Shown: one piece after another, positions 23,946-33,284 of the stretch | How positions within the stretch are numbered: position 1 is the first letter of the stretch | Layout of the letters: every line of letters begins with the position of its first letter | Origin: Paenibacillus odorifer | GTDB lineage: Bacteria > Bacillota > Bacilli > Paenibacillales > Paenibacillaceae | DNA: 64,000 bases | Direction: 5' to 3' | Assembly (NCBI RefSeq): GCF_000758725.1 | Contig: NZ_CP009428.1 | Coordinates: 5,146,001-5,210,000, forward strand | Made by a program: the position numbers and the translations under genes | Notes under the pieces: generated by a model | What the model was told of the DNA's origin: nothing | The model's database searches: none | The model's input: only the letters and a program-made list of their open reading frames with translations

Positions 23946-25352
23946 TTAGGTCTGTTGAATATCTTTATTTAGGCTCTGAAGCACTTCCTCGAGCTTCATT
24001 CCTCTTGATCCTTTAAATAGAACAATATCCTTAGCACTGCATTTCTCTAGAAGGACAGCGGTTAGTTCCGCTTTATCTGTAAAAGCTTTTACGCGCTCTT
24101 TGCCGAATTTCTCTTCTGCTGCTTTGGCAATATGAACGGATAATGGTCCGTAAGTACATACAAAATCAGTTAATGAAGGGTCAAGGTAGTAGCCTATTTC
24201 TTGATGAAATTCTACTTCCTCCGGCCCAAGTTCCAGCATGTCCCCGAGCACAGCGATTTTATTGCCACTGCATTTCATAGATTGCAGGACATCTATAGCC
24301 GCCTTCATAGAAGTAGGGCTGGCATTATAAGCATCGTTTAAAAGCGTAAGTCCGGAGGAAGTCCGAATCACTTCAATCCGCATGCCCGTCAACTTGAGCT
24401 TGCTTAGACCGTCCTTCATATTCTGCTCCGTAACCCCATAATGACGAGCAACCGCTAGTGCAGCCAGAGCGTTAACAACGTTATGCTGACCTGGCAGCGG
24501 TAATGTAAAAGCATGTTCCTTATGACGGCTTGACGTGAACGTCATGCCACCAGTATGGGACATCATCCCTGTTGGATAATCATCATTATCCTCATTTAGA
24601 CCAAAACGGAAGGTTCTCATCCCTTCTGGAGCCTTAAAAGTGGACTCTTGCATTACCTCAGTCAGCAGCGGTTCGTCACCGTTATAAATCAGCAGTCCCC
24701 CCGGCTTCAGCCCCTCGGCAATCTCCAGCTTGGCGCGGGCTATTTCTTTACGTGACCCCAGCTGCAGTAAATGCGACTCGCCTACATTAGTAATTACCGC
24801 TACGTCAGGTTCAGCCAAAGAAGCCAGCAGAGCAATTTCTCCCCGCGAGCTCATCCCCATTTCAAGTACAGCGATCTCTGTATCCTCAGCCATGGATAAA
24901 ATAGTAAGCGGAAGACCGATATGATTATTGAAATTCCCCGCTGTCTTGTGCACTTTGAACTGCACTTCAAGCAGAGACATAATGATATCTTTTGTTGTTG
25001 TTTTCCCGTTGCTGCCCGTAACAGCGACAACCTGCGGAGCCACTTCCTTCAGATAAGCAGCGGACAACTTCTGGAGAGCCTCCAGCGTATCTTCAACAAT
25101 AATAACTCCGCCACCTTCAGGTACCGGTCCTTTATCGCGTTGCCACAAGGTTGCGCCAGCACCAGCAGCCAGTGCTGCGGCAGCATAGTGGTGACCATCG
25201 AATTTGTCTCCAGATAGAGGCACAAACAGGCAGCCGGGTGTGATCTTACGGGAGTCGGTAACGACTCCCGTAAGGGTTGTATTCATAGCTTCGACAGCAG
25301 CAGGTTCCCCTGCGCACATGGCAGCAATATTTTCAAGCGTTCTTGTAATCAA
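23946..25352 (-). CDS. murF: UDP-MurNAc-tripeptide--D-alanyl-D-alanine ligase MurF
   Basis: Mur ligase of about 468 residues that adds D-Ala-D-Ala to complete the pentapeptide. The N-terminal substrate domain (VVTDSRKITPGCLFVPL) is followed by the ATP loop VVAVTGSNGKTTTKD, the block ITNVGESHLLQLGSRKEIA and the C-terminal NDAYNASPTSMKAAID. It begins with TTG 25352 overlapping the murE stop by 4 nt (TTGA), which implies translational coupling. The ribosome-binding site is AAGGGG about 11 nt upstream. Confidence 0.97.
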   Translation of the reverse strand: MITRTLENIAAMCAGEPAAVEAMNTTLTGVVTDSRKITPGCLFVPLSGDKFDGHHYAAAALAAGAGATLWQRDKGPVPEGGGVIIVEDTLEALQKLSAAYLKEVAPQVVAVTGSNGKTTTKDIIMSLLEVQFKVHKTAGNFNNHIGLPLTILSMAEDTEIAVLEMGMSSRGEIALLASLAEPDVAVITNVGESHLLQLGSRKEIARAKLEIAEGLKPGGLLIYNGDEPLLTEVMQESTFKAPEGMRTFRFGLNEDNDDYPTGMMSHTGGMTFTSSRHKEHAFTLPLPGQHNVVNALAALAVARHYGVTEQNMKDGLSKLKLTGMRIEVIRTSSGLTLLNDAYNASPTSMKAAIDVLQSMKCSGNKIAVLGDMLELGPEEVEFHQEIGYYLDPSLTDFVCTYGPLSVHIAKAAEEKFGKERVKAFTDKAELTAVLLEKCSAKDIVLFKGSRGMKLEEVLQSLNKDIQQT

Positions 25353-26836
25353 TAGTTTCGGCCCCTTATAACTTCTTTAGCGACGATGCGGTCATCGAAA
25401 TCATGAACCACTCCGCCAATCAGTTGATAGGTCTCATGACCTTTCCCCGCAATCAATACTACATCGCCAGGGCTTGCCATTTCAATAGCCTTCCCGATAG
25501 CTTCTCGGCGATCAACAATCATATGATACCGGTCAGAGGTGACTCCATCCTCTACTAGTCCTGCTTCTATATCCTTCAAGATTAGTTGAGGGTCCTCCGT
25601 CCGAGGGTTGTCAGAAGTTACGAATACCATGTCGCTATATCGTGCAGCGATCTTCCCCATTAATGGACGTTTCGTCCGGTCTCTGTCTCCGCCACAGCCA
25701 AACACTGTAAGCACTTTGCCGGTAGCAAATTCGCAGACCGTCTTTAATACATTCTCTAGCCCGTCTGGTGTATGTGCGTAGTCAACGATAACAGCAAATT
25801 CCTGACCTTCATCCACTGACTCCACCCGTCCAGCTACACCATCGATTGCCTCAAGACTAGTCTTGATATCAGCCAGAGAGACATCTTCCAATAAAGCAGC
25901 TGTAATCGCCGCGAGTGCATTGTAGACATTGAACTTTCCAACCATACGGAGCGAAATGTCCGTCTTCCCCTTAAACGTATCCACATGGAAAAAAGTTCCT
26001 TTTGCAGTGATCGATATTTGCGAAGCTCGGACATTAGCGTTGTTATCAATGCCATATGTAATCACTTCCGCCGCAGTTTGGGCTGCAAAATATTGACTGG
26101 CTTCATCATCCGCGTTCAACACCGCATATTTGCGTTCTTCCTTCCACGGAGAGATCACATTTCCTAATCTGGAGAAAAAGAGCCCTTTAACCGCCCGATA
26201 CTCCTCCATTGTATGATGATAATCCAGATGATCTTGGGTTAAGTTCGTAAAAATTGCCGTACGGAAGTCCGCACCCTTCACACGTCCTTGCTGAAGTGCG
26301 TGAGAGGATACTTCCATTACGCAACATTCCACACCTTTGGAAGCCATATCATGAAGGGACCGCTGCAGATCTAGCGACTCCGGAGTTGTGCCTGACATAG
26401 GGTAGCTTTTGCCGTCATAGCGCATTTGAATCGTTCCAATCAGACCTGTCTTCATATTCTGATCCTGCATAATCCGCTCAATGAGATAAGTCGTTGTTGT
26501 TTTGCCGTTTGTGCCCGTCACCCCGATCATTCTCATCCGGCTGCTAGGTGAGCCAAAGAAAGCATTCGACATGACAGACATCGCAAACCGGCAGTCATCC
26601 ACAACAATCTGCGGGATATCAAGCTCCAGCTTGTGCTCACATACAATAGCCGCCGCTCCGGAGGCTACTGCTTGCGGCGCATATTTGTGCCCGTCCACGG
26701 TGTGGCCAGGCAAACAGATGAATAGATCTCCCGGGCCTACACGGCGGGAATCCGTCTGAAGATCAGTAATCTCCACATCTCCATCCCCGTATAGTTGCGA
26801 AGTAGCAAGACAAGCAGATAATTCGTTAACTTTCAT
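25349..26836 (-). CDS. murE: UDP-MurNAc-L-Ala-D-Glu:meso-diaminopimelate ligase MurE
   Basis: Adds the third residue of the stem peptide. About 495 residues. Domains: uridine-binding (DLQTDSRRVGPGDLFICLPG), the ATP loop IGVTGTNGKTTTTYLIE, the HLDYHHTMEEY block, and a C-terminal domain with VTSDNPRTEDP. The DNPR motif is the meso-diaminopimelate recognition signature, so the wall is predicted to be mDAP type rather than lysine type. ATG 26836 follows spoVD by 55 nt. Confidence 0.97.
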   Translation of the reverse strand: MKVNELSACLATSQLYGDGDVEITDLQTDSRRVGPGDLFICLPGHTVDGHKYAPQAVASGAAAIVCEHKLELDIPQIVVDDCRFAMSVMSNAFFGSPSSRMRMIGVTGTNGKTTTTYLIERIMQDQNMKTGLIGTIQMRYDGKSYPMSGTTPESLDLQRSLHDMASKGVECCVMEVSSHALQQGRVKGADFRTAIFTNLTQDHLDYHHTMEEYRAVKGLFFSRLGNVISPWKEERKYAVLNADDEASQYFAAQTAAEVITYGIDNNANVRASQISITAKGTFFHVDTFKGKTDISLRMVGKFNVYNALAAITAALLEDVSLADIKTSLEAIDGVAGRVESVDEGQEFAVIVDYAHTPDGLENVLKTVCEFATGKVLTVFGCGGDRDRTKRPLMGKIAARYSDMVFVTSDNPRTEDPQLILKDIEAGLVEDGVTSDRYHMIVDRREAIGKAIEMASPGDVVLIAGKGHETYQLIGGVVHDFDDRIVAKEVIRGRNY

Positions 26837-26891
26837 AGTAATCCCTCACTCTACATTTTCGGATACGAGCTGAAACCTTATACCTTAATCA

Positions 26892-28817
26892 TTATTCACT
26901 AGATGCTCCCATATAAATCCTGATGGTTGAGCCCTGTTCTACTCTGGCCCCAGCCTTAGGAGCTTGATTGATGACCGTATTTCCTGTGCCTGAACGTGCA
27001 AGATTAAAATTCATATTTAAATCCTCATAGATATCCTGCACCGTTGCTCCGGTAAGATCAGGTACGGTCACTATCGGAGTTTCGCCATACTTATAAGTTT
27101 TGGGAAGCTGATCACTGCGCTCCGGAACCTTCATATAGTGCAGTGAGTCTTCCAAAATATTTTGCACGATTGGAGCTGCAACCACACCCCCAAATTGAAT
27201 CCCTTTCGGATTATCCACGGCAGTGTACACAACGATCTGAGGATCATCCGCTGGCGCAAAGCCAATAAAAGAAACAATGTGCTCTGTTGGAGAATAACGT
27301 CCATTTACAACCTTCTGTGCAGTACCCGTCTTGCCACCTACACGATAGCCGTCAATAAAAGCCGGCCGTCCTGTGCCTTTGGCAACCACGCTCTCAAGTG
27401 CTGCCCGCACCTTCTTGGATGTTTCCTCCGAAATGACCTGCCGCACAAGCTCTGGCTTCACCTCTGATACAGTCTCTCCCGTAACCGGGTTAACCCATGC
27501 TTTTGTTACATGCGGTTTATAGAGATTACCGCCGTTGATAGCCGCGGATACCGCAGCAATCTGCTGAATAGGCGTAACCGAAACCCCTTGGCCGAAGGCT
27601 GTAGTCGAAAGCTCTACCGGACCTACTTGACTGAGCTTGAACAGAATGCCATTAGCTTCCCCATTCAGATCAATTCCCGTTTTACTGCCAAAACCAAAAT
27701 CACGAATATATTTGAAAAGTGATTCTTTTCCCAGCCGTTGCCCTAAGGCGACAAACCCAGGGTTACAGGAGTTCTCAACTACCTGTAAAAAGGTTTGACT
27801 ACCGTGGCCGCCCTTTTTCCAGCAGCGCAGCTTTGCGCCCGCTACCTCGATAAAACCCGGATCATAGAAATGATCGTTCTGAAGATCTACTTTACCTTCC
27901 TGCAGCGCAGCAGCCAGAGTAATGATTTTGAACGTTGAACCAGGTTCATAGGTCATCCAGATAGGCAGATTCCGGTTGTAAATCTGCGCATCATATTCCT
28001 TGTATGATGCTGGTTCATACCCCGGTCTGCTAGCCATGGCTAGTATCTCACCATTCTTCGGATTCATAGCTATAGCCCAAGCACCCTGCGCCTGATATTT
28101 TACCATAGCCTGATCCAGCTCACGTTCCATAATGGACTGGATCTGTTTATCAATCGTCAGCTCCAGATTAAGTCCGTCTTGAGGGGCAGAATATTTCTCA
28201 GATGAGCCAGGCATAAGTCTTCCGCCTGCATCAGACAAATAAGAAATATTGCCGGCTATGCCTTTGAGCAGATTGTCATATATACTCTCTACTCCTGTAA
28301 TACCCTGGTTATCTATACCTGTGAAGCCTAAAATATGCGCGGCTAAATCGCCGTAAGGGTAATATCTTTTGCTATCCTCAGCGACAACGATGCCCGGCAG
28401 CTGCAAATCACGGATGCTCGCGGCAAGATCCATCGTAATTTTGCGGCCGCCGGGCTGAAGTTTCACCGACATTTCTTTTTTGGACAGCAATGTCATCAGC
28501 TTCTCCTCAGTCATCCCAAGCAGTGGAGCTAATTGCTGTGCTGTCTTTTGCTTCTCTTTTACCTGCACCGGTACTGCATACACTGTAGGTGTGGTGATAT
28601 TAGAAACGAGCGGCACACCTTCACGATCCATAATTTCACCACGTTTAGCGGTAAAAGGAATATTGCGGCGCAAGGAATCTTCTACCTTCGCAGTCAATTC
28701 CTCGCCTTGAGATAATTGCACATACGCAAGACGCACGACCAGCGAACCGAATAACACTGCCAGTCCCAGCAATGTCCACAGCATTCTCCGCCGTGTTACG
28801 ACTTTGGAAACCTTCAT
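26892..28817 (-). CDS. spoVD: Sporulation class B penicillin-binding protein SpoVD
   Basis: A class B transpeptidase of about 641 residues: one N-terminal membrane helix (MLWTLLGLAVLFGSLVVRLA), a dimerisation domain, and the transpeptidase with SxxK in EPGSTFK, the SxN triad in ENSCNPGF and KTG in GGKTGTAQ. One C-terminal PASTA domain (VTVPDLTGATVQDIY) is present. A single PASTA domain and the position next to the PASTA-doubled pbpB match B. subtilis SpoVD, which makes spore cortex with SpoVE. The ATG at 28817 has GGGGGAG upstream, and the in-frame start at 28841 lacks one. Confidence 0.92.
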   Translation of the reverse strand: MKVSKVVTRRRMLWTLLGLAVLFGSLVVRLAYVQLSQGEELTAKVEDSLRRNIPFTAKRGEIMDREGVPLVSNITTPTVYAVPVQVKEKQKTAQQLAPLLGMTEEKLMTLLSKKEMSVKLQPGGRKITMDLAASIRDLQLPGIVVAEDSKRYYPYGDLAAHILGFTGIDNQGITGVESIYDNLLKGIAGNISYLSDAGGRLMPGSSEKYSAPQDGLNLELTIDKQIQSIMERELDQAMVKYQAQGAWAIAMNPKNGEILAMASRPGYEPASYKEYDAQIYNRNLPIWMTYEPGSTFKIITLAAALQEGKVDLQNDHFYDPGFIEVAGAKLRCWKKGGHGSQTFLQVVENSCNPGFVALGQRLGKESLFKYIRDFGFGSKTGIDLNGEANGILFKLSQVGPVELSTTAFGQGVSVTPIQQIAAVSAAINGGNLYKPHVTKAWVNPVTGETVSEVKPELVRQVISEETSKKVRAALESVVAKGTGRPAFIDGYRVGGKTGTAQKVVNGRYSPTEHIVSFIGFAPADDPQIVVYTAVDNPKGIQFGGVVAAPIVQNILEDSLHYMKVPERSDQLPKTYKYGETPIVTVPDLTGATVQDIYEDLNMNFNLARSGTGNTVINQAPKAGARVEQGSTIRIYMGASSE

Positions 28818-28896
28818 TCCGTTCTCCCCCACTTTCAACAATAGACATGAGCTCTTATCTTCATGACTATTCGGGACAAACAGGGGTTAGAACAAG

Positions 28897-31131
28897 CTAT
28901 GTTCCGCTCTCGGAATCTGTCCCCTCATCAGCAGGCGGGGCCACGGGAATATCTTCGCCATAATCATTTAATGGCTTCATTTTCAAAGTGACCAAGGTCT
29001 TGCCATTTTGCGTTCCTACAATCTGTTCTGAGACGTAACCTTCTCCGTCTACCGCAATCTCTACTTTTAGTAGAGTTAGAATTTCAAGTGCATCACGCAG
29101 GGATTCCCCTTTTAAATCTGGAATGGTAGGCTGAGCCCCCTGCGGACTTAATAAATAGATCCGTTGCCCTGTAGCAAGCTTCGTACCTGCCTCAGGATAT
29201 TGACTCTCTACAGCAGATCCTTCTCCGACCACTACATAATCGAAGCCTTGATCCAAAAGTGCTTCTCTTGCTTCCTTCATCGTCTTGTCTGTTAGATCTG
29301 GTGTAGTCCGAAGTGCGACTGTTTCAGTCTTAGCCGGCTTTTTGCTGCTGCTATCACTAGCCTCAGACGCCAGCTTAGGTACTCCCATGTATTGCAGAGA
29401 CTGGGATACAATCTCTTTAAATACTGGAGCAGCTGCCTTACCGCCGCCAACCTCAACGTTCGGTTCGTCAATAATGACAATAACAGCGATCTTTGGATCA
29501 TCAACAGGAGCATAACCAATAAAGGAGACAAGTACTTTGGATTTCACATAATCCTTACCTTCAACCTTGATAGCCGTTCCTGTCTTTCCTGCCACGCGAT
29601 AGCCGTCAATATAAGCGTTACGCCCTGTTCCTTTTACTTGGTCAGCAACAACCTGCTCCAAATATTCACCCGTTTTCTTGGCGCTTTCCTCATCAATCAC
29701 CTGACGCACTACACTAGGCTCAGTAACCTTTGTCTCACCAGTGTTAGGGTTTGTGACCTCCTTAACTACATACGGAGTCATCAACTTCCCCCCATTAGCG
29801 ATAGCAGATACGGCAACGAGCTGCTGAAGTGGGGTTACTAGCACTTTTCCGTGTCCATATGCGAGTGTCGCAATTTCTATAGGACGTCCAACATTAGGGT
29901 TAACGACCCCGCTTGCTTCTCCTGGCAGATCGATTCCCGTTTTCTCATTGAAGCCAAAATCATTGATATACTGTAATAGCTTGTCCTGTCCGAGCATTTC
30001 ATATAGCTTAACGAATAGAACGTTACTAGAACGTTTCACACCTTCAAGAAAACTGATTTGCCCCCATCCAGCATGATTAATATCATGCAGTGCCTTACTA
30101 TATCCCTTTATCCGGATGGACCCGGACAAAAATGTCGCAACAGGATCAAAAAGCTTCTCTTCTACTGCGGCGGCAAGCGTTACAATTTTGAAGGTGGAAC
30201 CAGGCTCATAAGTAGATTTAATAGCATGATTATAGAATCCTGCCCCTTCAGCCCCGGTCTTCCAAAATTCATTTGGATTATAGGTAGGCATGTTGGCTAA
30301 TCCCAAAATCTCCATCGTGTTCGGATCAGCAGCAATGACACTCATACTTTTTGGCTTATATTGCGCATACGCCTTTTGCATGGCCTCTTCTATATAATGC
30401 TGGATCGTACTATCGATTGTAAGCTTGAAATTACTTCCATTTACTACTGGCTTATAGGTATCTTGTGAATCCGGCAATTTTACCCCTTGACCGTCACTTT
30501 GATAAAGCAGCTTGCCATCGGCACCCTTAAGCTCCGTATCAAAGTATTTTTCCAGTCCCATGATAGCATTGCCGTCCCTATCTGTATAACCTAAGATATG
30601 TGCAGCTAATTCATCTTTTGGATAATATCGTTTCTGCTCTCTAACAAGCCCAATACCGGTCTCTTGAATTTTATGTTCTTTACCTAGGGCTACATAAAAT
30701 TCTTTCACCTTATCGGCAAGCTCCTGATCAATCTTCCAGCCTTCATTACGTATTTCACGGTTCTTGAGGTAAGCACCCGTCTTTTCGTCCTTGGCTTCAA
30801 CCAGCTTACGCAGCTCATCCTCTGGTTTGCCTAGCAATTCGTGTAATCCTGTGATGACCTCTTCCCCAATGCCTTGTTGTTGAATCACTTCAGGATTCAC
30901 CACCACGGTATAAGCAGGGACATCGCTAGCGAGCACACTCCCGTTACGGTCAGAAATCGTACCTCGCTCCGCTTTGATAGTTGAGGTATGTGCCCAAAGT
31001 GTGGCGGCCTTTTCCTGCCATTCCTCACCTTGCATAACTTGAATCCAGAACACTCTAACGATCAAAACAAGAAAAAAGAGGGTAATACACCCTCCTATAA
31101 ACAGCGTGCGAAGTTTTATTCTTTTCAGCAT
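28897..31131 (-). CDS. pbpB: Septal class B penicillin-binding protein 2B (FtsI-like)
   Basis: Septal transpeptidase, about 744 residues. It has one N-terminal membrane helix (FIGGCITLFFLVLIVRVFWI), a pedestal domain with RGTISDRNGSVLA, and the catalytic SxxK (EPGSTFK), SSN (KRSSNVLF) and KTG (AGKTGTA) motifs. Two C-terminal PASTA domains (TTPDLTDKTMKEARE and PTIPDLKGESLRDALE) precede an acidic tail. PASTA number and place after ftsL identify it as the vegetative PbpB/FtsI counterpart. ATG 31131 lies 46 nt after ftsL. Confidence 0.95.
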   Translation of the reverse strand: MLKRIKLRTLFIGGCITLFFLVLIVRVFWIQVMQGEEWQEKAATLWAHTSTIKAERGTISDRNGSVLASDVPAYTVVVNPEVIQQQGIGEEVITGLHELLGKPEDELRKLVEAKDEKTGAYLKNREIRNEGWKIDQELADKVKEFYVALGKEHKIQETGIGLVREQKRYYPKDELAAHILGYTDRDGNAIMGLEKYFDTELKGADGKLLYQSDGQGVKLPDSQDTYKPVVNGSNFKLTIDSTIQHYIEEAMQKAYAQYKPKSMSVIAADPNTMEILGLANMPTYNPNEFWKTGAEGAGFYNHAIKSTYEPGSTFKIVTLAAAVEEKLFDPVATFLSGSIRIKGYSKALHDINHAGWGQISFLEGVKRSSNVLFVKLYEMLGQDKLLQYINDFGFNEKTGIDLPGEASGVVNPNVGRPIEIATLAYGHGKVLVTPLQQLVAVSAIANGGKLMTPYVVKEVTNPNTGETKVTEPSVVRQVIDEESAKKTGEYLEQVVADQVKGTGRNAYIDGYRVAGKTGTAIKVEGKDYVKSKVLVSFIGYAPVDDPKIAVIVIIDEPNVEVGGGKAAAPVFKEIVSQSLQYMGVPKLASEASDSSSKKPAKTETVALRTTPDLTDKTMKEAREALLDQGFDYVVVGEGSAVESQYPEAGTKLATGQRIYLLSPQGAQPTIPDLKGESLRDALEILTLLKVEIAVDGEGYVSEQIVGTQNGKTLVTLKMKPLNDYGEDIPVAPPADEGTDSESGT

Positions 31132-31177
31132 AAGCGAACCTCACAACTTTTTTTATTGCGATCTTGCCAATCGCTCA

Positions 31178-31570
31178 CTAATTATCACCTGGAGTCGTTG
31201 CCGAGCTTGCCGGAATATAGATTGTTGCATTCTCATCCGGAGACACATAACCAAGATCCCGTGCTTTTTGGGCGACTTTCTGCTCTAGATTCTGCTTTTC
31301 CATCTGATACGTAGAAATCTGCTTCTTGGCTGTTGCAATATCCTGATCTAATTTCTGAGCCTGCAAGTTCAAATCATAAATTTGGACGTAACGTGAAATC
31401 AGGGTGATCGCCACCAGAACGCATACTCCTAGCGTCAGCATATACAAAAGTTTCTCTTGCAGCGGAAGTACTCTTCGTCTGGTAACTACTTTTGTCTTCT
31501 CGCGGTAAAGGGGGTTTACCTCTTCTTTTCTTTTGGGCTGAACTGCTAAATTGCCGCGGGTATAGGCCAT
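31178..31570 (-). CDS. ftsL: Cell-division protein FtsL
   Basis: Small bitopic division protein of about 130 residues. It has a basic cytoplasmic N-terminus, one membrane helix at about residues 42-60 (YMLTLGVCVLVAITLIS), and an extracellular leucine-zipper-like coiled coil (LNLQAQKLDQDIATAKKQISTY). It forms the DivIB-FtsL-DivIC complex. Sequence is poorly conserved, so the call rests on topology and position between rsmH and pbpB. ATG 31570. Confidence 0.9.
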   Translation of the reverse strand: MAYTRGNLAVQPKRKEEVNPLYREKTKVVTRRRVLPLQEKLLYMLTLGVCVLVAITLISRYVQIYDLNLQAQKLDQDIATAKKQISTYQMEKQNLEQKVAQKARDLGYVSPDENATIYIPASSATTPGDN

Positions 31571-31593
31571 CTCTGACTCTCCTTTATCGTCAA

Positions 31594-32547
31594 TTACAAT
31601 TTTTCTGCAATGCGCAGCTTAGCTGAGCGGGCTCGGGTATTAAGCTCAAGCTCTTCTTCAGAAGGCACAAGCGGTTTACGATTGATTAACTTAAGCGTGC
31701 CTTTCGCGCCGCATACGCAAAACGGAAAGTCAGGCGGGCATGTACATCTGCTTAAATAGCTGCTAAAAATTTGCTTGCAAATTCGGTCTTCGAGCGAATG
31801 AAAGGTGATGACGGATACTCTGCCTCCTGGTGCAAGGCAACGTACTGCACTATGTAGCCCTTCTTCAAAAGCACCCAATTCGTCATTCACAGCAATCCTT
31901 AATCCTTGAAAGCTACGTTTAGCGGGATGCCCTCCTGTTCTTCGAGCAGCTGCCGGGATACCTTCCTTGATCAGTTCTGCTAATTCTCCTGTTGTCTCAA
32001 TAGGAGCTTCTTCTCTTCTGTCTACAATTTTTCTAGCGATTCTCCGCGAGAATTTCTCTTCTCCATATTGGAAAAGAACACGGGCAATCTCCTGCTCGGA
32101 CCATGTATTCACAATTTCAGCAGCCGTCAAAAGTGCTGACTGATCCATGCGCATGTCCAGCGGAGCATCATGATTGTAACTAAAGCCTCGTTCCCCTTCG
32201 TCAAACTGGGGAGAGGATACGCCAAGATCAAAGAGCACTCCATCTACTTGGGGAATACCATCTGTTTGTGGCACAAAGGGCACATCCTTAAGTACACTCT
32301 CCAGATCACGGAAGTTAGTCTTAATAGTCACAACCTTGTCTCCGTATTCCGCTAATCTTTCTTTTGCGTTCTCCAAAGCCCAATCATCTTGATCCAAACA
32401 GATTAAACGGCCTTCGCCGCTAAGCTTGGAAGCGATAAGTGAGCTGTGTCCCGCTCCACCGAGAGTGCAATCTACATAGATTCCGTCTTTTTTGATGTGC
32501 AGCCCTTCTGTCGCTTCTTCCTTAAGCACCGTGATGTGGTGAAACAA
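31594..32547 (-). CDS. rsmH: 16S rRNA (cytosine1402-N4)-methyltransferase RsmH
   Basis: SAM-dependent methyltransferase of about 317 residues modifying C1402 in the ribosomal P site. The SAM-binding motif is YVDCTLGGAGHSSLI; further family blocks are DGVLFDLGVSSPQFDEGERGF and RSFQGLRIAVNDELGA, and the C-terminus has VITFHSLEDRICKQIF. It starts with TTG 32547, preceded by GGAGGGATG. It follows mraZ by 36 nt at the head of the dcw cluster (formerly mraW). Confidence 0.96.
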   Translation of the reverse strand: MFHHITVLKEEATEGLHIKKDGIYVDCTLGGAGHSSLIASKLSGEGRLICLDQDDWALENAKERLAEYGDKVVTIKTNFRDLESVLKDVPFVPQTDGIPQVDGVLFDLGVSSPQFDEGERGFSYNHDAPLDMRMDQSALLTAAEIVNTWSEQEIARVLFQYGEEKFSRRIARKIVDRREEAPIETTGELAELIKEGIPAAARRTGGHPAKRSFQGLRIAVNDELGAFEEGLHSAVRCLAPGGRVSVITFHSLEDRICKQIFSSYLSRCTCPPDFPFCVCGAKGTLKLINRKPLVPSEEELELNTRARSAKLRIAEKL

Positions 32548-32583
32548 GCTGCATCCCTCCAGGACAGTATTCGTTATTGTGTT

Positions 32584-33021
32584 TTATAGATCAAAATTGA
32601 AATCCACCAATTTCTCAGCGATTTCGTTGAACGATTCCTCGGACTGTTCGAAGTACTGTTCCCAAAGCTCTTTGTTCCAGATTTCCACCCGGTTCGAAAC
32701 GCCCAGAATGACACAGTCTTTGTCCAGTTTGGCATACTGCCGTAAATTAGCCGGCAGATTTACCCTTCCCTGCTTATCCCAAACACATTCAGTTGCACCT
32801 GAGAAAAAAAAGCGGCTAAATGCGCGGGCATCTGATTTCATCAGCGAAAGGCTTTTAAGCTTTTGTTCCATGATTGCCCATTCTTCCATGGGATAAACAA
32901 ACAGGCAGGAGTCTAGGCCGCGGGTCGTCACGAAGGAGGTTCCGAGCAATTCACGGAGTTTAGCCGGAATAATGATTCGGCCTTTGTCGTCAATGCTGTG
33001 TTGATACTCTCCCATGAACAT
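32584..33021 (-). CDS. mraZ: Transcriptional regulator MraZ
   Basis: MraZ is a ring-forming DNA-binding repressor of the dcw cluster. About 145 residues with two AbrB-like (SpoVT-AbrB) halves; each has the DxxGR signature: SIDDKGRIIIPAKLRE and VWDKQGRVNLPANLRQ. ATG 33021 gives the conserved MFMGEYQ start; the ATG two codons later has better spacing from AAAGGA. Direct repeats of the type MraZ binds lie immediately upstream, so autoregulation is likely. Confidence 0.95.
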   Translation of the reverse strand: MFMGEYQHSIDDKGRIIIPAKLRELLGTSFVTTRGLDSCLFVYPMEEWAIMEQKLKSLSLMKSDARAFSRFFFSGATECVWDKQGRVNLPANLRQYAKLDKDCVILGVSNRVEIWNKELWEQYFEQSEESFNEIAEKLVDFNFDL

Positions 33022-33030
33022 CCTTTTTCC

Positions 33031-33075
33031 CACCCCTAATCCCCGAATCCCCACTTTACCCCACTTTTCACCACT
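33031..33075 (-). promoter_or_regulatory. MraZ-binding direct repeats upstream of mraZ
   Basis: On the minus strand AGTGGTG, AGTGGGG and AGTGGGG occur at exact 10-bp steps (33069-33075, 33059-33065, 33049-33055). Two shorter degenerate GGGG copies lie at 33041 and 33031. MraZ is known to bind several TGGGN-type repeats in dcw promoters. The repeats lie between a probable -10 TATTAT (33081-33086) and the start codon, consistent with repression. Confidence 0.75.
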
Positions 33076-33080
33076 TAAGC

Positions 33081-33086
33081 ATAATA
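33081..33086 (-). promoter_or_regulatory. Probable -10 element of the mraZ/dcw promoter
   Basis: TATTAT on the minus strand, about 60 bp upstream of mraZ and directly before the MraZ repeats. The matching -35 is poor (TTTTTG at 17 bp), so this is tentative. Confidence 0.35.
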
Positions 33087-33174
33087 GATTCGCCATTAAA
33101 AATCAAAAACCTTTTTCTGGCCAAGGAAATTTTTCCTAAATCAGATAGCTCGTTTCCCGAAAAACATTTCTCCA

Positions 33175-33219
33175 CAGAAAAAAGCCATACAATCGGAATC
33201 TTGTCCGTTGCATGGCTTT
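33175..33219 (-). terminator. Rho-independent terminator of ahcY
   Basis: On the minus strand AAAGCCATGCAACGGA pairs with TCCGATTGTATGGCTTT (one bulge), followed by a T6 run. It separates ahcY from the mraZ promoter. Confidence 0.93.
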
Positions 33220-33284
33220 GTTAAAAAAGTTGCTTCAGTTCAAGGTACACTGGTTAATACACTTTATTGTTATGCGTTCAGTTA

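Noticed and set aside
28818..28896. Sigma-E promoter of spoVD
   Set aside because: GAATAG and CATGTC at plausible spacing fit only loosely; too weak to list as a promoter.
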